Part shown: one piece after another, positions 29,947 to 63,942 of the stretch
How positions within the stretch are numbered: the stretch's first letter is position 1
Layout: each line of letters starts with the position of its first letter
Origin: Aldrovandia affinis
Lineage: Eukaryota; Chordata; Actinopteri; Notacanthiformes; Halosauridae
Assembly: GCA_029706075.1 (NCBI GenBank)
Contig: JAINUG010000216.1
Location: forward strand, 1 to 64,000
Direction of reading: 5' to 3'
DNA: 64,000 nucleotides
Position numbers and translations under genes: made by a program
Notes under the pieces: generated by a model
The model's input: the letters and a program-made list of their open reading frames with translations, nothing else
What the model was told of the DNA's origin: nothing
The model's database searches: none

Positions 29947-32900
29947 CTGTGGACATAGTGATCATAGAGCTCACAGTTGATCAAACCAGTGTGCCACATA
30001 TAATAACCCCTGATGCACAAACAGTCAAGGAGATGGACCTGTTTTTGGCTGATCAACCTCACTCACTGTCCTCAAACGGATCCCTCAGTGGCTGAATAAA
30101 ATCTACCAGCTACAGACAGGGTAGCAGAGCCCTCTGATTTGTCCTGAATAAGGCTAATAAAGATAACACAAAAAGGGAAGTCTATCGTACAGTGGAAAAA
30201 ATGAGTGTTTACACTGTGATGTGGTCCCTGTAGTCATGGGATTACCTGGTGAACTCTGAATGACAGTGATACACATATATACTGTACATACATTAACAGG
30301 GTAGCAGTGTGACATAAAAGTCATGAGCAAGTTAGAATCCCGGGTAACTCTGTTGTCTGTTGGATAAATCAAAAGATAATAATTAAAACAAAGGAGGGGG
30401 GGAAACTGGCAAGGTCTTTTACCATATGGGTGCATGTGGTCTCCGGGCATCTGAGGCGGGGTCAGGCCCTGTCGGAAGGGATCCATCTTGTAGACCTGCT
30501 GTTCCAGGGCAATGATCTGCTGCTGTGGCTGCTGCAGGCCTGGGTAAGAGCTTAGGCCGTCCGTTGTGGGCATTAGGCCTCCACAGGAGGGCCCTGGAGG
30601 GGAGAAACACAGTAACTATCCACAACCTAGTATAAAGGGGGTTTTCCATAGCTTCTTTACAGGGAATGTGCTTTTACATGTAAAGGTTGCTGTAAATCAC
30701 CAATGAAGCAGGGTAATTCCGCACAGGATTCTATGGGATTTTTTTTAGAATAGGATAAGGGCAGGCAACTTTCTTCATGGAGTGCCACAGATTTTCGTGG
30801 ATAACTTGATCACATGGATTTCGTGGATAACTGCATTAATTTTACCTCATGATTCATGCAATCTAAATTGATGGTGTGGAATTTAAAAAACCCCAGAAAC
30901 ATCTCTGGCACACCATGTCTGTCCAACCCCTGAAATTCAGTGATCCTGGTACCTGAATGGAGACTTTGGGGATTGTGTTGATCCTGCAGTTGCTGCTGCT
31001 GCTGCTGTTGCTGCTGTCGTCTGGCCAATTTCTTCATCTGTAAAAAATAAATAAATAGAAGGGATATAAAACTCACAGAAATATAGTTCCTAAAGATGTG
31101 TGGTGGGCGAATGTGAAGTATCGGTTTGTACACAAACACAGTTTCAGTTTCACAGAATGCTCGCAAATTTATATTTGCAAATGAAAATTTAGGACAAGCC
31201 ATCTCAAAACAATATACATTTTATGATGAAAAATAAAAACAAAAAACACTCAAAAACCAATGTCCTATATTTATGGAATCAGTGAAGATCTCATACTTTC
31301 AGTAAATAATATGATATGGCATATTTTCTAATGTATCACATGCTCTAAAATGAGTTCCTTTGTATACTGCATTAATGGCTGTAACATGATAGGGCATCAC
31401 CTTACCTTAGCTCTTTGATTCTGGAACCAAACCTGCACCACTCGTACACTTAGTCCAGTCTCTGCTGCCAAAGTCTCCCTTACCTGCAAAATCAGAGAGA
31501 AAATGTGACCTTTGTGGTTTGACATTGCAAGAAAATTTCCAGCCTGCAAAACAATGGCTTTTTACCTTTCCCATACTTATATGCCAGTTCCTTAATAGAA
31601 GAGTTAACTAATGCCAAATAACATTAACACTCAAAGCACAAATAATATAATTTAATCACAACAAAATCACAACTACTATGCAAATGACTTCATAATATTG
31701 CATACTGTATCCATAATACTGGATATTTTGCACATACGACTTTGTTCTAAGCTTCTGCAGGAAATGATTCCGACCTTTCGACAGGGCTTGGAGGAGACCT
31801 CGAAGGAGGCTTTGAAGGCACGTCTCTGCTGGGTGGTCAGGATGGTGCGGGGCCGTTTGGGGCGCTTCTGGTCTGTGTCCTCCATCCCGTTGCCCCCGCT
31901 GGTTGTCTTCTCGGGCCCATCCTCTTCATCGTCACTTTTACCTGAGAGATAAATGACACTGACCTGACCTCATGTGGACAACCTACATAAACTATGCATG
32001 TAGTTTATTTTAAGCCCCTGGTGATCACTTGAAAGGAACTTGTGGTATATAATGGAGTGCCAATGCACTGACGACGTAAATACTTCAGGTAATTTAGATT
32101 TAGATTCTCATGAATTAGCTGGATTCCTACAATGGAACAGCATTTTAAAATATGGTCAGGCCTTATTAAGCATATCCATAAGGCAATAGTTCTTGTGAGT
32201 ATTATCCAGTAGGCACTGAGGATTTTTCAGGTGGCACATTTAATCAAACCTCTGCTGTAGACACCTGAAGAGCAGGTTTATATTGGGCAGGGTGCCTCAG
32301 CACAGCAGTGCTGATATTAATGCTCATTTTCCTCAGCTTTAGCATTGTGCTTCGGGCAGGTTGTGCATAAGTGTATAAGTGCTTATGATCACTGCTTACT
32401 TCAGCCGTTGATGACCCGTGCCTTGCCCAGAATGTACAGCAGGTGTATGCTATAGTTGATCAGGCACGTGTGCTGACCAGGGCCGTGGCTGGAAGTAGTG
32501 ATGATGTGGTGTTCATGCGGGGGGGGGTACCTGAGTCGGAGGTGGTGGGGCTGGCCAGTCCCTCGCAGTCCCTGGCACAGAGTAGCTGCCCCTCCCTCAG
32601 CACACAGCGGTCCCCTTTCTGCAGCCGGCACGCACACACACAGCAGCAGAAGCAGCGCAGGTGGTACACCGCCTCACGAGCATGCATCACCAGCTCTGCC
32701 GGCGTGATGACCTCCGTGCACCCGTTACACCGCACCGCAATCAAGCTAGACACGGAAGAGCAGGAGGGGTCAGAGCTACCGTCTGAGAAGGCTGAATGCA
32801 TTGAGTTCATACAGCAGTTAATTACACCACTGAACACGCTGGGATTCTGTAGGGGCTATAACACTGCGTGGAGGGTCTAATCAAACTGGTTTATATAGTG

Positions 32901-35900
32901 GCCACACAACTGTGTGAAGAATCTAATCACACTGCATTACTACAGGGACCACACCACTTTGTGAAGGATCTAATCAAACTGCCTTACTACAGGGGCCACA
33001 GCACTGTGTGACTAGATTAATTAAGTTGGTCCTCTATAGGGCCCACACCACTGTATGAAGGGTCTCATTCATATTTGTAACTACTAAGCGCACTGTTGCT
33101 GTTCGAACTTAGTTTAGACCTAATGTATGAAATACAGTAGAAATACACTAAACTTATAGAAAAAGTATTATTATAAAAAGTATTTTATATACTGTGACAA
33201 GAATTTGAGAACTATGAGAACCCTTCAACCACTCTAATGGATTTGTGTAGCATGAAACAAACAAAAAAGAACATCTCTTACATGTCTCAACAAAGTAAAA
33301 TGGACGTTAGTAGCAAAATAGTTAAATTTGCAGATGATACTAAACTTGGGGGTTTGGCAAACAGTTTGGAATCGACTAAAGTAATCCAAGTAATCCAAAC
33401 AAAATCCCAAAATGGGCAGATACATGGCAGATGACATTCAATATTGCTAAATGTAAACTTATGCATGTGGGAAATAAAAACATTAGACAGGAGTATTTTA
33501 TGAGAGGAGAAAAGTTGATAGGTGTTCAATTTGAAAAGGACTTAGGAATTGTAGTTGATCAAAGCCTATCTGCATCAAAGCAGTGTGCTACAGCAGTGAA
33601 AAAAGCCAACAGGATGCTGGGATACATAGCAAAAAGTATTGAGTATAAATCAAAGGAGGTTATATTAATGTTATATAATGCCTTTGTCAGACCCCACTTA
33701 GAATACTGTGTGCAGTTCTGGGCACCGCACTACAAGAAAGATATAGAAGCTCTTGAAAAAGTCCAAAGAAGGGCAACTAAACTGATACCTGGTATGAAAG
33801 GTAAAAGTTATGATGATAGACTTAAGGCACTCAATCTATTTAAACTTAGCAAACGGAGACTTAGGGGGGATTTGATTGAGGTTTTTAAATTCCTAAAAGG
33901 GATTAACAAAGTAAAATGCCAAAGATTTTTTAAGATAAATGGGGTCAGCAGAACAAGAGGCCACAGGTGGAAATTAGTTCAAGGCAAATTCCGCACAGAT
34001 ATTAGGAAGTTTTTCTTTACACAGAGAGTTGTCAATGCCTGGAACAGCTTGCCAGGTCGGGTAGTAGAGGCAGAAACGCTTGGGCTATTCAAGTCCAGGC
34101 TAGATGTAGTACTAGATACTCTTTAGATTAGGACATGATGAGCCTAGATGGGCCGAACGGCCCGTTCTAGGCATTTCCTGCAAACTACATACAGAGATGT
34201 AACATAATATAGATCAACTGAAGTAATTTAAATACTAAGTACCATGGGGTGAGTCTTTAAATGTTGACTGTGTGGTGCGGTTCAGTGCATGAATATTCCT
34301 CCGAAGCAGAATAAGGGGATTTTCTATGAAAACAATGTTCAATTGGGGCTGGCGGATAGTGTAGTGGTCTAACGAACCCGTATTTGGCTGGTCCTATACA
34401 AGTGTGGCTGCCTATTAGGGACGCGGTTCGAAACCCATCTCTGCCAGACCGGCCCTGGCCGTTAGTCCCGATCGACAGCGGCATTTGGCTGTCCGCTCCT
34501 GAGGGAGGGAGGAGGGTGGTCGGCACAAACTCGCTGTGAAGCATGTAAGGGTGTCTCCAGAAAGGGGGTCGGTCAGTTCCGCCTTGAAGGAGGCAGATCA
34601 TTGCGGGCCTCGAAGAGTAGCTTGCCCCGTAGAGAGCGAGTTCATTGGGGGAGGGTTAATCAAAATAAATAGAGGGCTTATATATAATAGCTATATATAT
34701 ACTGTATGTATATATATATATATAAACTGTATGTATATATATATATATAATATAGCAATAATTGGCTTCCAAATTTGAGAGGAAAATGGGGAAAAATCTA
34801 TTTAAAAACTCTTAAAAAAAATTAAAAAAAATCTTCAATCAACATTTGTCCTTAACTTTGATTCACAATTAAATGAAAGTGTTCATTTATTTTATTTTAT
34901 GCTGGACAATGCTGGATTTGCCAAACAGTGTTTGCAAAAATAAAAATGAACTCTTGCATTTGATTATGAGTCTAAGTTAAGGACAAATGCTGATTTAATG
35001 CAGGCCTATATCCTATTAGTGTTCACTTCTTCCCTTGTTCCCCATTGCAGCGGTTGTGGCAGCATGTTGGCGGTGTTTGGAATGTTGCTGAGTTGTGCTC
35101 TTTCATTTGAGTTTCTGACAGGGCGCTCTGCCTCCCTCTGCCCCCTGAGAGGGAGGCAAGTGTACGTTTTAGCACCTGGCAACCAAAGTTAGACTAAGCC
35201 CCCAAAACTATGAGTGATTTCTGGCTGCCGTGTCCGGGGCTGCCGTCCCAGGGCGTCGGGAGAATGAAACTCTGCATGTCATGGCTCCAGTCAGGGGAAG
35301 AATTAGGCATCCCGTGGGGCCGGCTGGTCCACGGTATCATCTTAACTCTACTTAACTAAACAAAAACAAAAGGAGCCAACACAGCCTCATGTTCATTGTC
35401 CTCTCTTCAATGGCTTCACATTTGTTTGTCTCCTGCTTGTTTCTCTACCACTGCTCCATGGTTCAGGATGGCGTTTGTTTTGTCACATCTTCGAAGCCCA
35501 TACATTTTTATAAAATTGCATGGCTGGATTTGTAATTGATTATGTCCATTTTTGATTGAGGAAAAAAAATCATATTCAACAAATACCTTAAATTATATGT
35601 AAACAATGGACATTACACTGCATACAACACATTTTATATGATACCTTATGACTACATTTCATGCTAACAACATTTCTAATTGCAGCACAGTACAATGATA
35701 GTTGTGTTTATCAAACACAAAGCTGAAAAGCGATCAGACATGACCATGATTGTTAAGCGCTACATCCCACAGACCAGCATTGTTCTGACTTATTAGTGTT
35801 GCTGTAGAGACGCCAAGGAAACCACTGAGAACATCCAGAAGAGCTCCTATGAGGCAGACAGACTGACTGACTGAGGTCGTCTGCTTGAGAGCTTTTATGG

Positions 35901-37921
35901 TATGTTTTCAACAAAAGGTTTGACCAGCGGACCGAGATATGTGTAAAATGTATCACGACTTTTGAGTAAAAACATTGCAGCTACATCTATGCCATTGAAG
36001 TCTGAATTCCTTTAAATTCTCACATTGTTGTGCCTTAAAAATATTTGTATAACGCAAAAGGAGTGATTACTGTAGAAGGGTGACTTAGCAATCTCATAGC
36101 TAACCCACAGCTTTGCTGTCATGGACACAATTTGAAGTATTGCATATCAAACAGAAACTATTTCACTGTAGTGTAACGAAGCCAGATGTTTAATAATTCA
36201 AATATTTTTGCTAATGTTGTTGTTAGGTAAGAAGTCAGAGCTGGATGAGAAACACTCAAAAGGACACAGGGAATTTAAATAAGATCCATTAACGGCTGAT
36301 TATTAACAAGACAATCTGTGAGAATTCAGTTCTCCCTACTCTGTGAAGCACTTACAAGAGGCTTTCAAACAACGGCGATGTGCACAGTTTCAATGTTAAT
36401 GAGACCGGGGTTTTATCAGTTTAAACGTTTAAGCAAGGTCAATATGATTTCAAGGTTGATACATGCACTGCACATCAGAGCAACCGTTACTTCCATTGTT
36501 CCATTACTGCGTTTTCATCTGCGTCGGAGGAGAGTCTGGTAACCCTGCCTCTGGATGCTGCTCTCATATCATGTTTTATTAGCATTGTATGTGCATCGAA
36601 ATGCCCAGCACCGAAATCACTGGGCAACTGTTATTCTTTTAAGCTTGGTTAGACATGAAAGAGCGCTGGAAAGCCAATGTTCACCACGTTGTATCTTTTA
36701 ATTTTTTGGGCATGACTAAATAGCGGGATGGAATATAATTGGCTGGTCTAGTGGACACCCCAGTCTCTGATTGACATGGCTCTAGCGGATGACCGATGGG
36801 CAGATCACGACGGCCACTGTAAACACGCTGTACTCACCGCGGGAGCAGAGCGGTGACGTGGGATGTTCATTACTCACTCCTCTCTCCGACAGGGGTGCAG
36901 AGGGGTGAGCCCACTGACCCTGCTTAAGGAACCCCAGCCAGCAGCGGAGGGCTGGGCGCCGTTGGAGCCTCGGAGGAGGGCAGCAGCGGGCGCTGGGCAG
37001 GCGGGTTTGGCACTGGCCATGCGGCTAATTGGTCAGGTCAGATAACTCATGGTTGGGTGAGCAGCATTCCCATAGCAGTACAAGGGGCTCTTGGGTAAGG
37101 GGCCATCCAGATGCCACAGCACACCCGCTCACCGGTGTCTTATCCAGCTCCCCTTCTGAAGGGTTCAGCACCACTCCGAACATATGGCTCGCTCTCCTTC
37201 CCTCACCGGTCACCCCCCAACACCGGGGGCCTATGGGAGCCCAGCCTTTCCACACTCTCTCCACCTGCCATGTGGGCAGTCTCTCTGCACTTATTAAGAA
37301 CTCAGTGGTCATTTTAGATTATTGTTGTTCCAGCCAACAGAGCCTCTGTGGCCTGGAGATGAAACAGCTTGGTCATCATGCAGGTTTTTTTTCTCCTCCC
37401 TCTTAGAGCATTTTACTCTGACACACTTCGCAATGGACGTGCCCATGTGACACCGCTTGGCGCTGAGGAAGAAAAGAAAAAAAACACCTTTGGAATGTCC
37501 AATATATATATACGTGACAGATCTAGGGATGTAGGGCTTTGGCAGAGGCGGTCACTAAATTGTTCAGAAATAATGGGATGCCGCATTCTTCGGTTGTTTT
37601 GTTTCCACTCCGCGCTGTATTCTCGGTGTGAAGGGGGAAAAGGAACCATGCTGACATGGCCATATGCTGTCCCCAGCTTGCCGTTGCCACGCCGGTGGAT
37701 TTCACTAATTTAACACATCTTGACAACGTGTCAGTTGAGCTCTCCCCCAGATCTCTCCCTGTCTGTGGTAGCATTCTCACATTCCTGGGCCCAGTGCGCC
37801 CCTTCCTCCTGCAGTCACCTTGTCTTCCCTGCACTCCGACTGCAGAAATTCTGCCAAGTCTCCCGGACTATAGTACACATATCCACTTCCTCCCAACATC
37901 TCACCCCATACGCACACACAT

Positions 37922-37969
<48 letters not shown>

Positions 37970-39777
37970 ATCCCGAATTTGTCAAGGACAAAAACTGCAA
38001 CGCTGCTTTTGATGAGAAGACGAATGAGGGCGCCACACCGTAGTGACAGGTGCCGCACCATTTTGATGGCACAAGCCAAAGGCAAACTGAAAAAGTTTTC
38101 GTTGCAGTTGCAAGTGAAAGTAGAGAAAGAAAGTTAAATTCTCTGGGTTTGTGAAAATTATTGTACGTAGTAAATGTATAACAATAAATATTTTTGTAAA
38201 GGAGATTATACACAATGTATATACAATCATAATTTTGGAACAAATGTCTTGCTCAGCACAATTGTAAAAATGATATAAATGAATAACCCACATTTCAGAT
38301 ATGTTAGTATATTGACTTTTTTGAATTGAATATTTTTGAATTGAAAATTGAATACACTGCCTAAACAGATAAATATGCACACCCTATCCACAGTGCTCCA
38401 AACAGATGCATAATGAATTAAGTGATGTAATGCACCTAATTCGTGAGGGTGAACAACACTTAACTTGTAAATATATAAGAATTTATAGAAAGTAATCTTT
38501 TGTACCTTCCCAGAAAATCTCATGTGGCGCAGACTCCTTGACAGAACAATAGGGATTAGTGACAATGTCAGTTTTAGGGGCCAACCATCATCCAATAGTA
38601 ACACTATGCTTTGTTTTATGTTTTCCCAATAATTTAAGAGAAATAATGAATTTTAAAAATACTAAATTATTATGTTCATATTTAGTAACATTTGTAAATA
38701 TTTTTCTTAAAAAATCACCATGCATTCGACAAAACAAGAGGTCTCATAAGGTCCTCCATGACGAGCCTCTCACTAATAATGTAATGCGTTTTAATTTGGG
38801 ATTGTGATTCTCATTTAGCTAAAAACACATTGGACATTTCCTTCTAGAATAAGTAGGCCTATAGATGCGTGATAACAAAGTGCAAATTAACCTCTTGTAA
38901 ATCTGGATTGCCTACTAAACAAATCCCAGCTCACCACATCACATTTTGTCAAACTTTCTCGATAGATAAAATGTACTCATGTTTAAAAAACTAAACAGAT
39001 TTCAAAGAATACACATACAATTAGCACTTACTTCGCATAGTCGCGCTTGCAGTAAAGTTTCTTCTCTTTAAGAAAGCAAGTGTTTTTGAGTGGTTCTCTG
39101 CAAGCCGCACAATGAACGCATTGCTCGTGCCAGAAGCCGTCACTGACTCGGAGCATGTACTTATCACGGATGGGTCGATGACATCCCTCGCACACAGCTT
39201 TTTGTGTCAAATCTGTGTGTACAAAATTCGTGTAAACTTAACTCGGAGGAATTAAATGTATTCAGTTTATACTATATATATATACGCACACATACACTTC
39301 ATACATCAGATAACTGCTAAGAAACATTTTTTAAATGGGTTTATTATGGACAATGTAACCTAATAATAGTGCTGCTTGAGAATATATTGAAAGGTAAAAA
39401 GTAATTGACCATCCAGTCGTTTTGAAAATGGCAACACAGTTACCCTATATGGTAGCATTTAAAAGTTTAATAGTATAATAGTTTATCTAATGCATATTTG
39501 ATCTTCTTTCGTTTTTTGACGGTTTTAACATAAAAAGAAAGTAGTCTTCCAAAATGTCACCAAAAGTGGTAGAAAACCAAAACGTATCCAGTTAAAAGTT
39601 ATGTATTGTAACGGGAGTCAGCTACAATATGTATGTCCATGTACGTGTACTGTTTATTGCCTCATAATTCTGTGATATTTGATATTTGTTATTTGAGCAC
39701 CTTGATATATTTAAATATTTGTACTCACCAACAATGGATGTTGGCACACTGTCGTCCATTTTACTACCCAACAACAT
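29810..39777 (-). CDS. lmx1a: LIM homeobox transcription factor 1 alpha
   Basis: LIM-homeodomain transcription factor; in vertebrates it specifies roof plate and midbrain dopaminergic neurons. Coding exons in transcript order: 39729-39777, 39032-39212 (LIM1), 32531-32745 (LIM2), 31775-31941, 31406-31483 (homeodomain), 30953-31037 (polyglutamine), 30423-30593, 29810-29946. Total 1083 bases, 360 residues (human protein 382). All phases agree. LIM1 covers about residues 24-76, LIM2 about 83-135, the homeodomain about 175-234 with VWFQNQRAK. The C-terminus has [16 protein letters not shown] and [16 protein letters not shown] and the final SYFTS favour LMX1A over LMX1B, as does the neighbouring rxrg. 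LIM2 is more divergent than the rest and has extra cysteines. The ATG at 39775-39777 aligns with the usual MLxGxKM start. CACAG just upstream suggests a further non-coding 5' exon. Confidence 0.97.
30423..30593 (-). CDS. lmx1a: lmx1a exon 7
   Basis: Acceptor CCCTCCAG, donor ATATG|GTAAAA, phase 1 both sides. Encodes [19 protein letters not shown] and [16 protein letters not shown], a hallmark of LMX1 proteins. Confidence 0.96.
30953..31037 (-). CDS. lmx1a: lmx1a exon 6 (polyglutamine)
   Basis: Starts MKKLARR directly after the homeodomain exon, followed by a run of nine glutamines from mixed CAG/CAA codons, then [12 protein letters not shown]. Donor TTCAG|GTACC. Confidence 0.95.
31406..31483 (-). 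CDS. lmx1a: lmx1a exon 5 (homeodomain recognition helix)
   Basis: 78 bases, phase 0 both ends. Encodes [17 protein letters not shown] and VWFQNQRAK, the C-terminal half of the homeodomain. Acceptor TTTTGCAG, donor CTAAG|GTAAG. Confidence 0.97.
31775..31941 (-). CDS. lmx1a: lmx1a exon 4 (linker and homeodomain start)
   Basis: Acidic linker ([10 protein letters not shown], then MEDTD) followed by [31 protein letters not shown]. Acceptor ATCTCTCAG, phase 1; donor CGAAAG|GTCGGA, phase 0, an acceptable but weaker donor. Confidence 0.96.
32531..32745 (-). CDS. lmx1a: lmx1a exon 3 (LIM2)
   Basis: Encodes [29 protein letters not shown], then [14 protein letters not shown]. Zinc-ligand positions are kept. 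Cysteines replace residues that are E, F and Y in human LMX1A, and the following linker is several residues shorter. Acceptor GTGTCTAG, phase 2; donor CTCAG|GTACC, phase 1. Confidence 0.95.
33237..34190 (+). mobile_element. CR1-like LINE, 3' part, in lmx1a intron 2
   Basis: The 231-residue open frame at 33431-34126 is the C-terminal reverse transcriptase region of a CR1-like element: [83 protein letters not shown]. Just upstream, 33,320 onward encodes [11 protein letters not shown] in another frame, that is the catalytic FADD box. The 3' untranslated tail (GATTAGGACATGATG, GGGCCGAACGGCCC) follows. It is 5'-truncated. The 7,195-7,450 fragment is the same family. Confidence 0.92.
34336..34805 (+). 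repeat. tRNA-derived SINE in lmx1a intron 2
   Basis: The head has an A-box region GGATAGTGTAGTGGTCTAA and a B-box region GCGGTTCGAAACC, with a long body and a tail AGAGGAAAATGGGGAAAAAT. Same family as the SINE inside the selectin array. An AT microsatellite (34,689-34,752) lies near its 3' end. Confidence 0.8.
34806..37910. other. lmx1a: lmx1a intron 2, remaining sequence
   Basis: No exon or named repeat recognised. GC-rich around 36,890-37,300. May hold regulatory sequence, but this cannot be judged without alignment. Confidence 0.4.
37917..37970. repeat. CA microsatellite in lmx1a intron 2
   Basis: Pure or nearly pure CA run of about 50 bases. Confidence 0.97.
37971..39031. other. lmx1a: lmx1a intron 2, AT-rich end
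   Basis: AT-rich intronic sequence, no feature recognised. Confidence 0.4.
39032..39212 (-). CDS. lmx1a: lmx1a exon 2 (LIM1)
   Basis: Acceptor ACACACAG, phase 1; donor GCGAA|GTAAGT, phase 2. Encodes [47 protein letters not shown], with all eight LIM1 zinc ligands. Confidence 0.97.
39729..39777 (-). CDS. lmx1a: lmx1a exon 1 (first coding exon)
   Basis: ATG at 39775-39777 opens [16 protein letters not shown], matching the MLDGLKMEE start of human LMX1A. Donor GTTG|GTGAGT, phase 1. Sequence just upstream (TTTCACAG|GAG on the minus strand) could be an acceptor from a non-coding exon. Confidence 0.88.
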
Positions 39778-42700
39778 CTCCTGTGAAACGACACAGAATA
39801 ACTTCCGTTTAACTATTGCTGAAACAAAATACATTTGGCTATCGTGTTATGGATCTACATTTTTACATCATAATTTTAACAATACGCAATAAAACATCGC
39901 CAAGTGGTAAAACATCATAAAACGTACCGCACAAGAAAGAAGTTCTATCATATTGAATTTCATCTAGACGCTATGAGTTTACATAACTTAAGAAAACAGG
40001 CTTAAGAGTCGGTTTTAGTACGTTACCTGTGAATGATCCAACTTCTCCTAATTCGTTTCTAGAAGGATTTATTTATGTTCATTGTTGTACTATTACAAAT
40101 GCAATGTTAAGGTATGTCCTTTGACAAAGAGGATAAAAGTTGGAAGAGTCGATGGAAGTGTGTCTTTTGGTTCTCACATAGCTTTTTATTGAATGTTGAT
40201 CAATTAACCCATTAGTCCGACAGAGCAGTGACTGCGCGTGTCTCCACCTTGAAGTAATTTGAGGGCTCCTTTCTCCACATCACCAGTACCTCCGCTGCCC
40301 AGCTCTCCTCCCATCTCTGCATCCCACGCGCTCTGCCAGTTCAGGCTAAAATCGATCTACACAATTAAGTAGGCTCTCTCAAAATGACCACGTTACGAAT
40401 TTTATAACTTTGTTTAGGAATATGGTACAGAGTATAACATTGTTTCCTTCGACGAATCCCCCAAAATTAAGACATTAGCTATGTATCACCAATCCATATA
40501 AAGGTAAGTTTCGTATTCTTATGTTTAGAGAATTATTTGAAGTAAATTAAATGTGAAAATAAAATAAAGATGGTTTGTTATGGTTTTTGAAACCATAATT
40601 ATTATTTGTCATTGGATTTTGATGACGATGAACTATAAAACTCAAATGTTTCAAGACATCAAATGAATAAAAGGTTCACCTTCAATATATATTTCATACG
40701 TCCGTAATTTCTGGTGCATTATAGTAGTTTTTCCTCATTCATAAGTAACATTGTTTTAACATAAGTAAATCGTTTTGTAATCAATGTAAAATAGCTTCGT
40801 TACTGTTTTTTTAAAAATAAGATAAATATGTGTAGCTGCCACTGAACAGTGCACTCTAAATGCGAATAAACGGTAAGTGGCAATACATAAGTTATTACTT
40901 AAGACAGTTAGGAGTTATTATTTAAATGTATGGTATTTTAACTCAATATTCAACAGTCGGTACTGTAAATTACAAACTATTACCTACAATACAGAGCTGT
41001 ATCCTACATCTTTTTGAGGCCCCAGGTAAACACTAACGACAATGATCTTTAGGGTTGGAAAGACTAGAATATTGAATATAAATAGCCATAATGGACAAGA
41101 ATGGTTACAGATATAGGTCATCTATATTTTGGGACTATATTAAAATAATTATACGATTCAAACATATATAAAGTATAACAAACACGATTAACTACAGTAG
41201 GCTTCATAAAATGTATTTCACATGTAAACATGTAATTCTTAAAACTGCTCTCCAATCCAAAAATTAAAATAATTCATCCACCAAAATATGTGTACACTGA
41301 TATTTTAACATTTACCTGGAATGAGACCATTAACTGATTTTTTTTCCTTAAAGTTTCAATAACTAATGAAGCCGAAAAATGAATGTTTCCCTCACTGAAA
41401 CAACCACATCCGCAAGAGCACCGTTCACTGCCTTCTCGTATAAAACCACGATATGAAACAATGGAAACCTAAACCACAAAGTTGATTCACATAGGTCACA
41501 CAGAATTTCAAGCACAGTTCAAACTCAAGAGCTCTTTAGTTACACGCTGAAAAACATAAATGACCGGTCTTTTTAGCTCGTGCCAATACGTGACTGAGAC
41601 CACTTGCTTGCGGCCAATACATAATAGGCAACTGAATCTTCCCTCTTCTAAACAAAATATAGGACATTTTGTTGTAAATGTAATGACATAACGGGGTGAA
41701 AATAAGTCTGCTGCTGAAAGGTACTGACTACTATTGAAACCAATATGATTTTCGGCGTAATTTATGAGTATTTATAGTATTGTATGTTTTATATGTTTAC
41801 TGTGTAACCAGGTCTCCAAAGATTTTGAATCTCAATGGGACTTCCTGGTCAAATAAAGGTGAGAGTCGCACGTGAAAATGCTTGTGAAAATGCATGAGTA
41901 TGTATGAGAGCTGGGACAAGACTCGCCATGGGAGGGTAGGGACAGTCTCATTGACAGATGCCATCCTCGCTGATGGAACCAGTTTTTCTATTGTTACACC
42001 ACCAAGCTGGTGTCACTGCTACTACTCCCGTTGTCATGGAGAAAACCGGATCATGCACTTTCTGTAAAAAGATGTATATTTTGTCTGAACAGCTTCATTG
42101 GACAGCTTCATCTGGACGGGACTTCTGCAATACTGCCAAACTTAAATCCTCTTTACTTAATTCAAGACACCACTTGTGTGGTATATGAGTGTTTTCAGAG
42201 CCATACCAACAAGTTTGTATTTTTAGAATACCTCATTATTCATTTTTTACACACAATTCACTAATTGTACACTCCTTTTAACCCAGTATGAATTATTTCT
42301 ATTTGAATCTATACCACCAGGAGGCCGCATAGTGTTTTCATCCTCCTGCTGTACAAAGGCATGATCAGACCGGGAGAAGTGTTATCTGGGGGTTCAATTT
42401 ATTTAAAATACATGTACTGATAGCGGGTTACCTCATTCTTATTTATACCTTTGAAGGAACGTGGATGGCTCTTATTGTTATTCAAACTACGCCATCTGGT
42501 GGTTCATCTATGAAAGTGTGAACATAGAAGCATTTAATATCATCACATTATGAAAAAACATGCTGGACAACGCGATCATTTTAAATTATTTTATTTTGAC
42601 AGAATTCTATTGTATATTTTCAAAGATGGTGACAGTTTCTGTAGTTACCATTTAATAAAATTACATTTTATCTTGCATTAAATTGCTGTTAAATTGAATA

Positions 42701-42923
42701 TTTGGAATGATCTATTTACAGAAAAAAATAAAAGAATCGTACATTTCTCTCAAATTCATTTTGACAGTGTATCTTTAACCGCCCCACCCCCAACCCCCTC
42801 CAATACAAATTTTCACATTAATAATTGTGCTTGATACAAAATATGTAGTTTACAACGTAATCATGTTTATCTTTATATCAATTACATGGGCTTGGGATTA
42901 TTTACAAAGAGTGCCAGTTTGTG
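39778..42923. other. Region between lmx1a start and rxrg 3' end
   Basis: About 3.1 kb, AT-rich. It should contain the lmx1a promoter, any 5' non-coding exon, and the rxrg 3' UTR at its right edge. A short dispersed tail-like motif (AATGGGACTTCCTGG, AATAAAGG) lies near 41,835. No open frame here is supported as a gene. Confidence 0.5.

Positions 42924-63942
<21,019 letters not shown>

Noticed and set aside
33431..34126. 231-codon open frame that could look like a host gene
   Set aside because: It is the C-terminal part of a CR1-like reverse transcriptase, with the FADD box just upstream in another frame.
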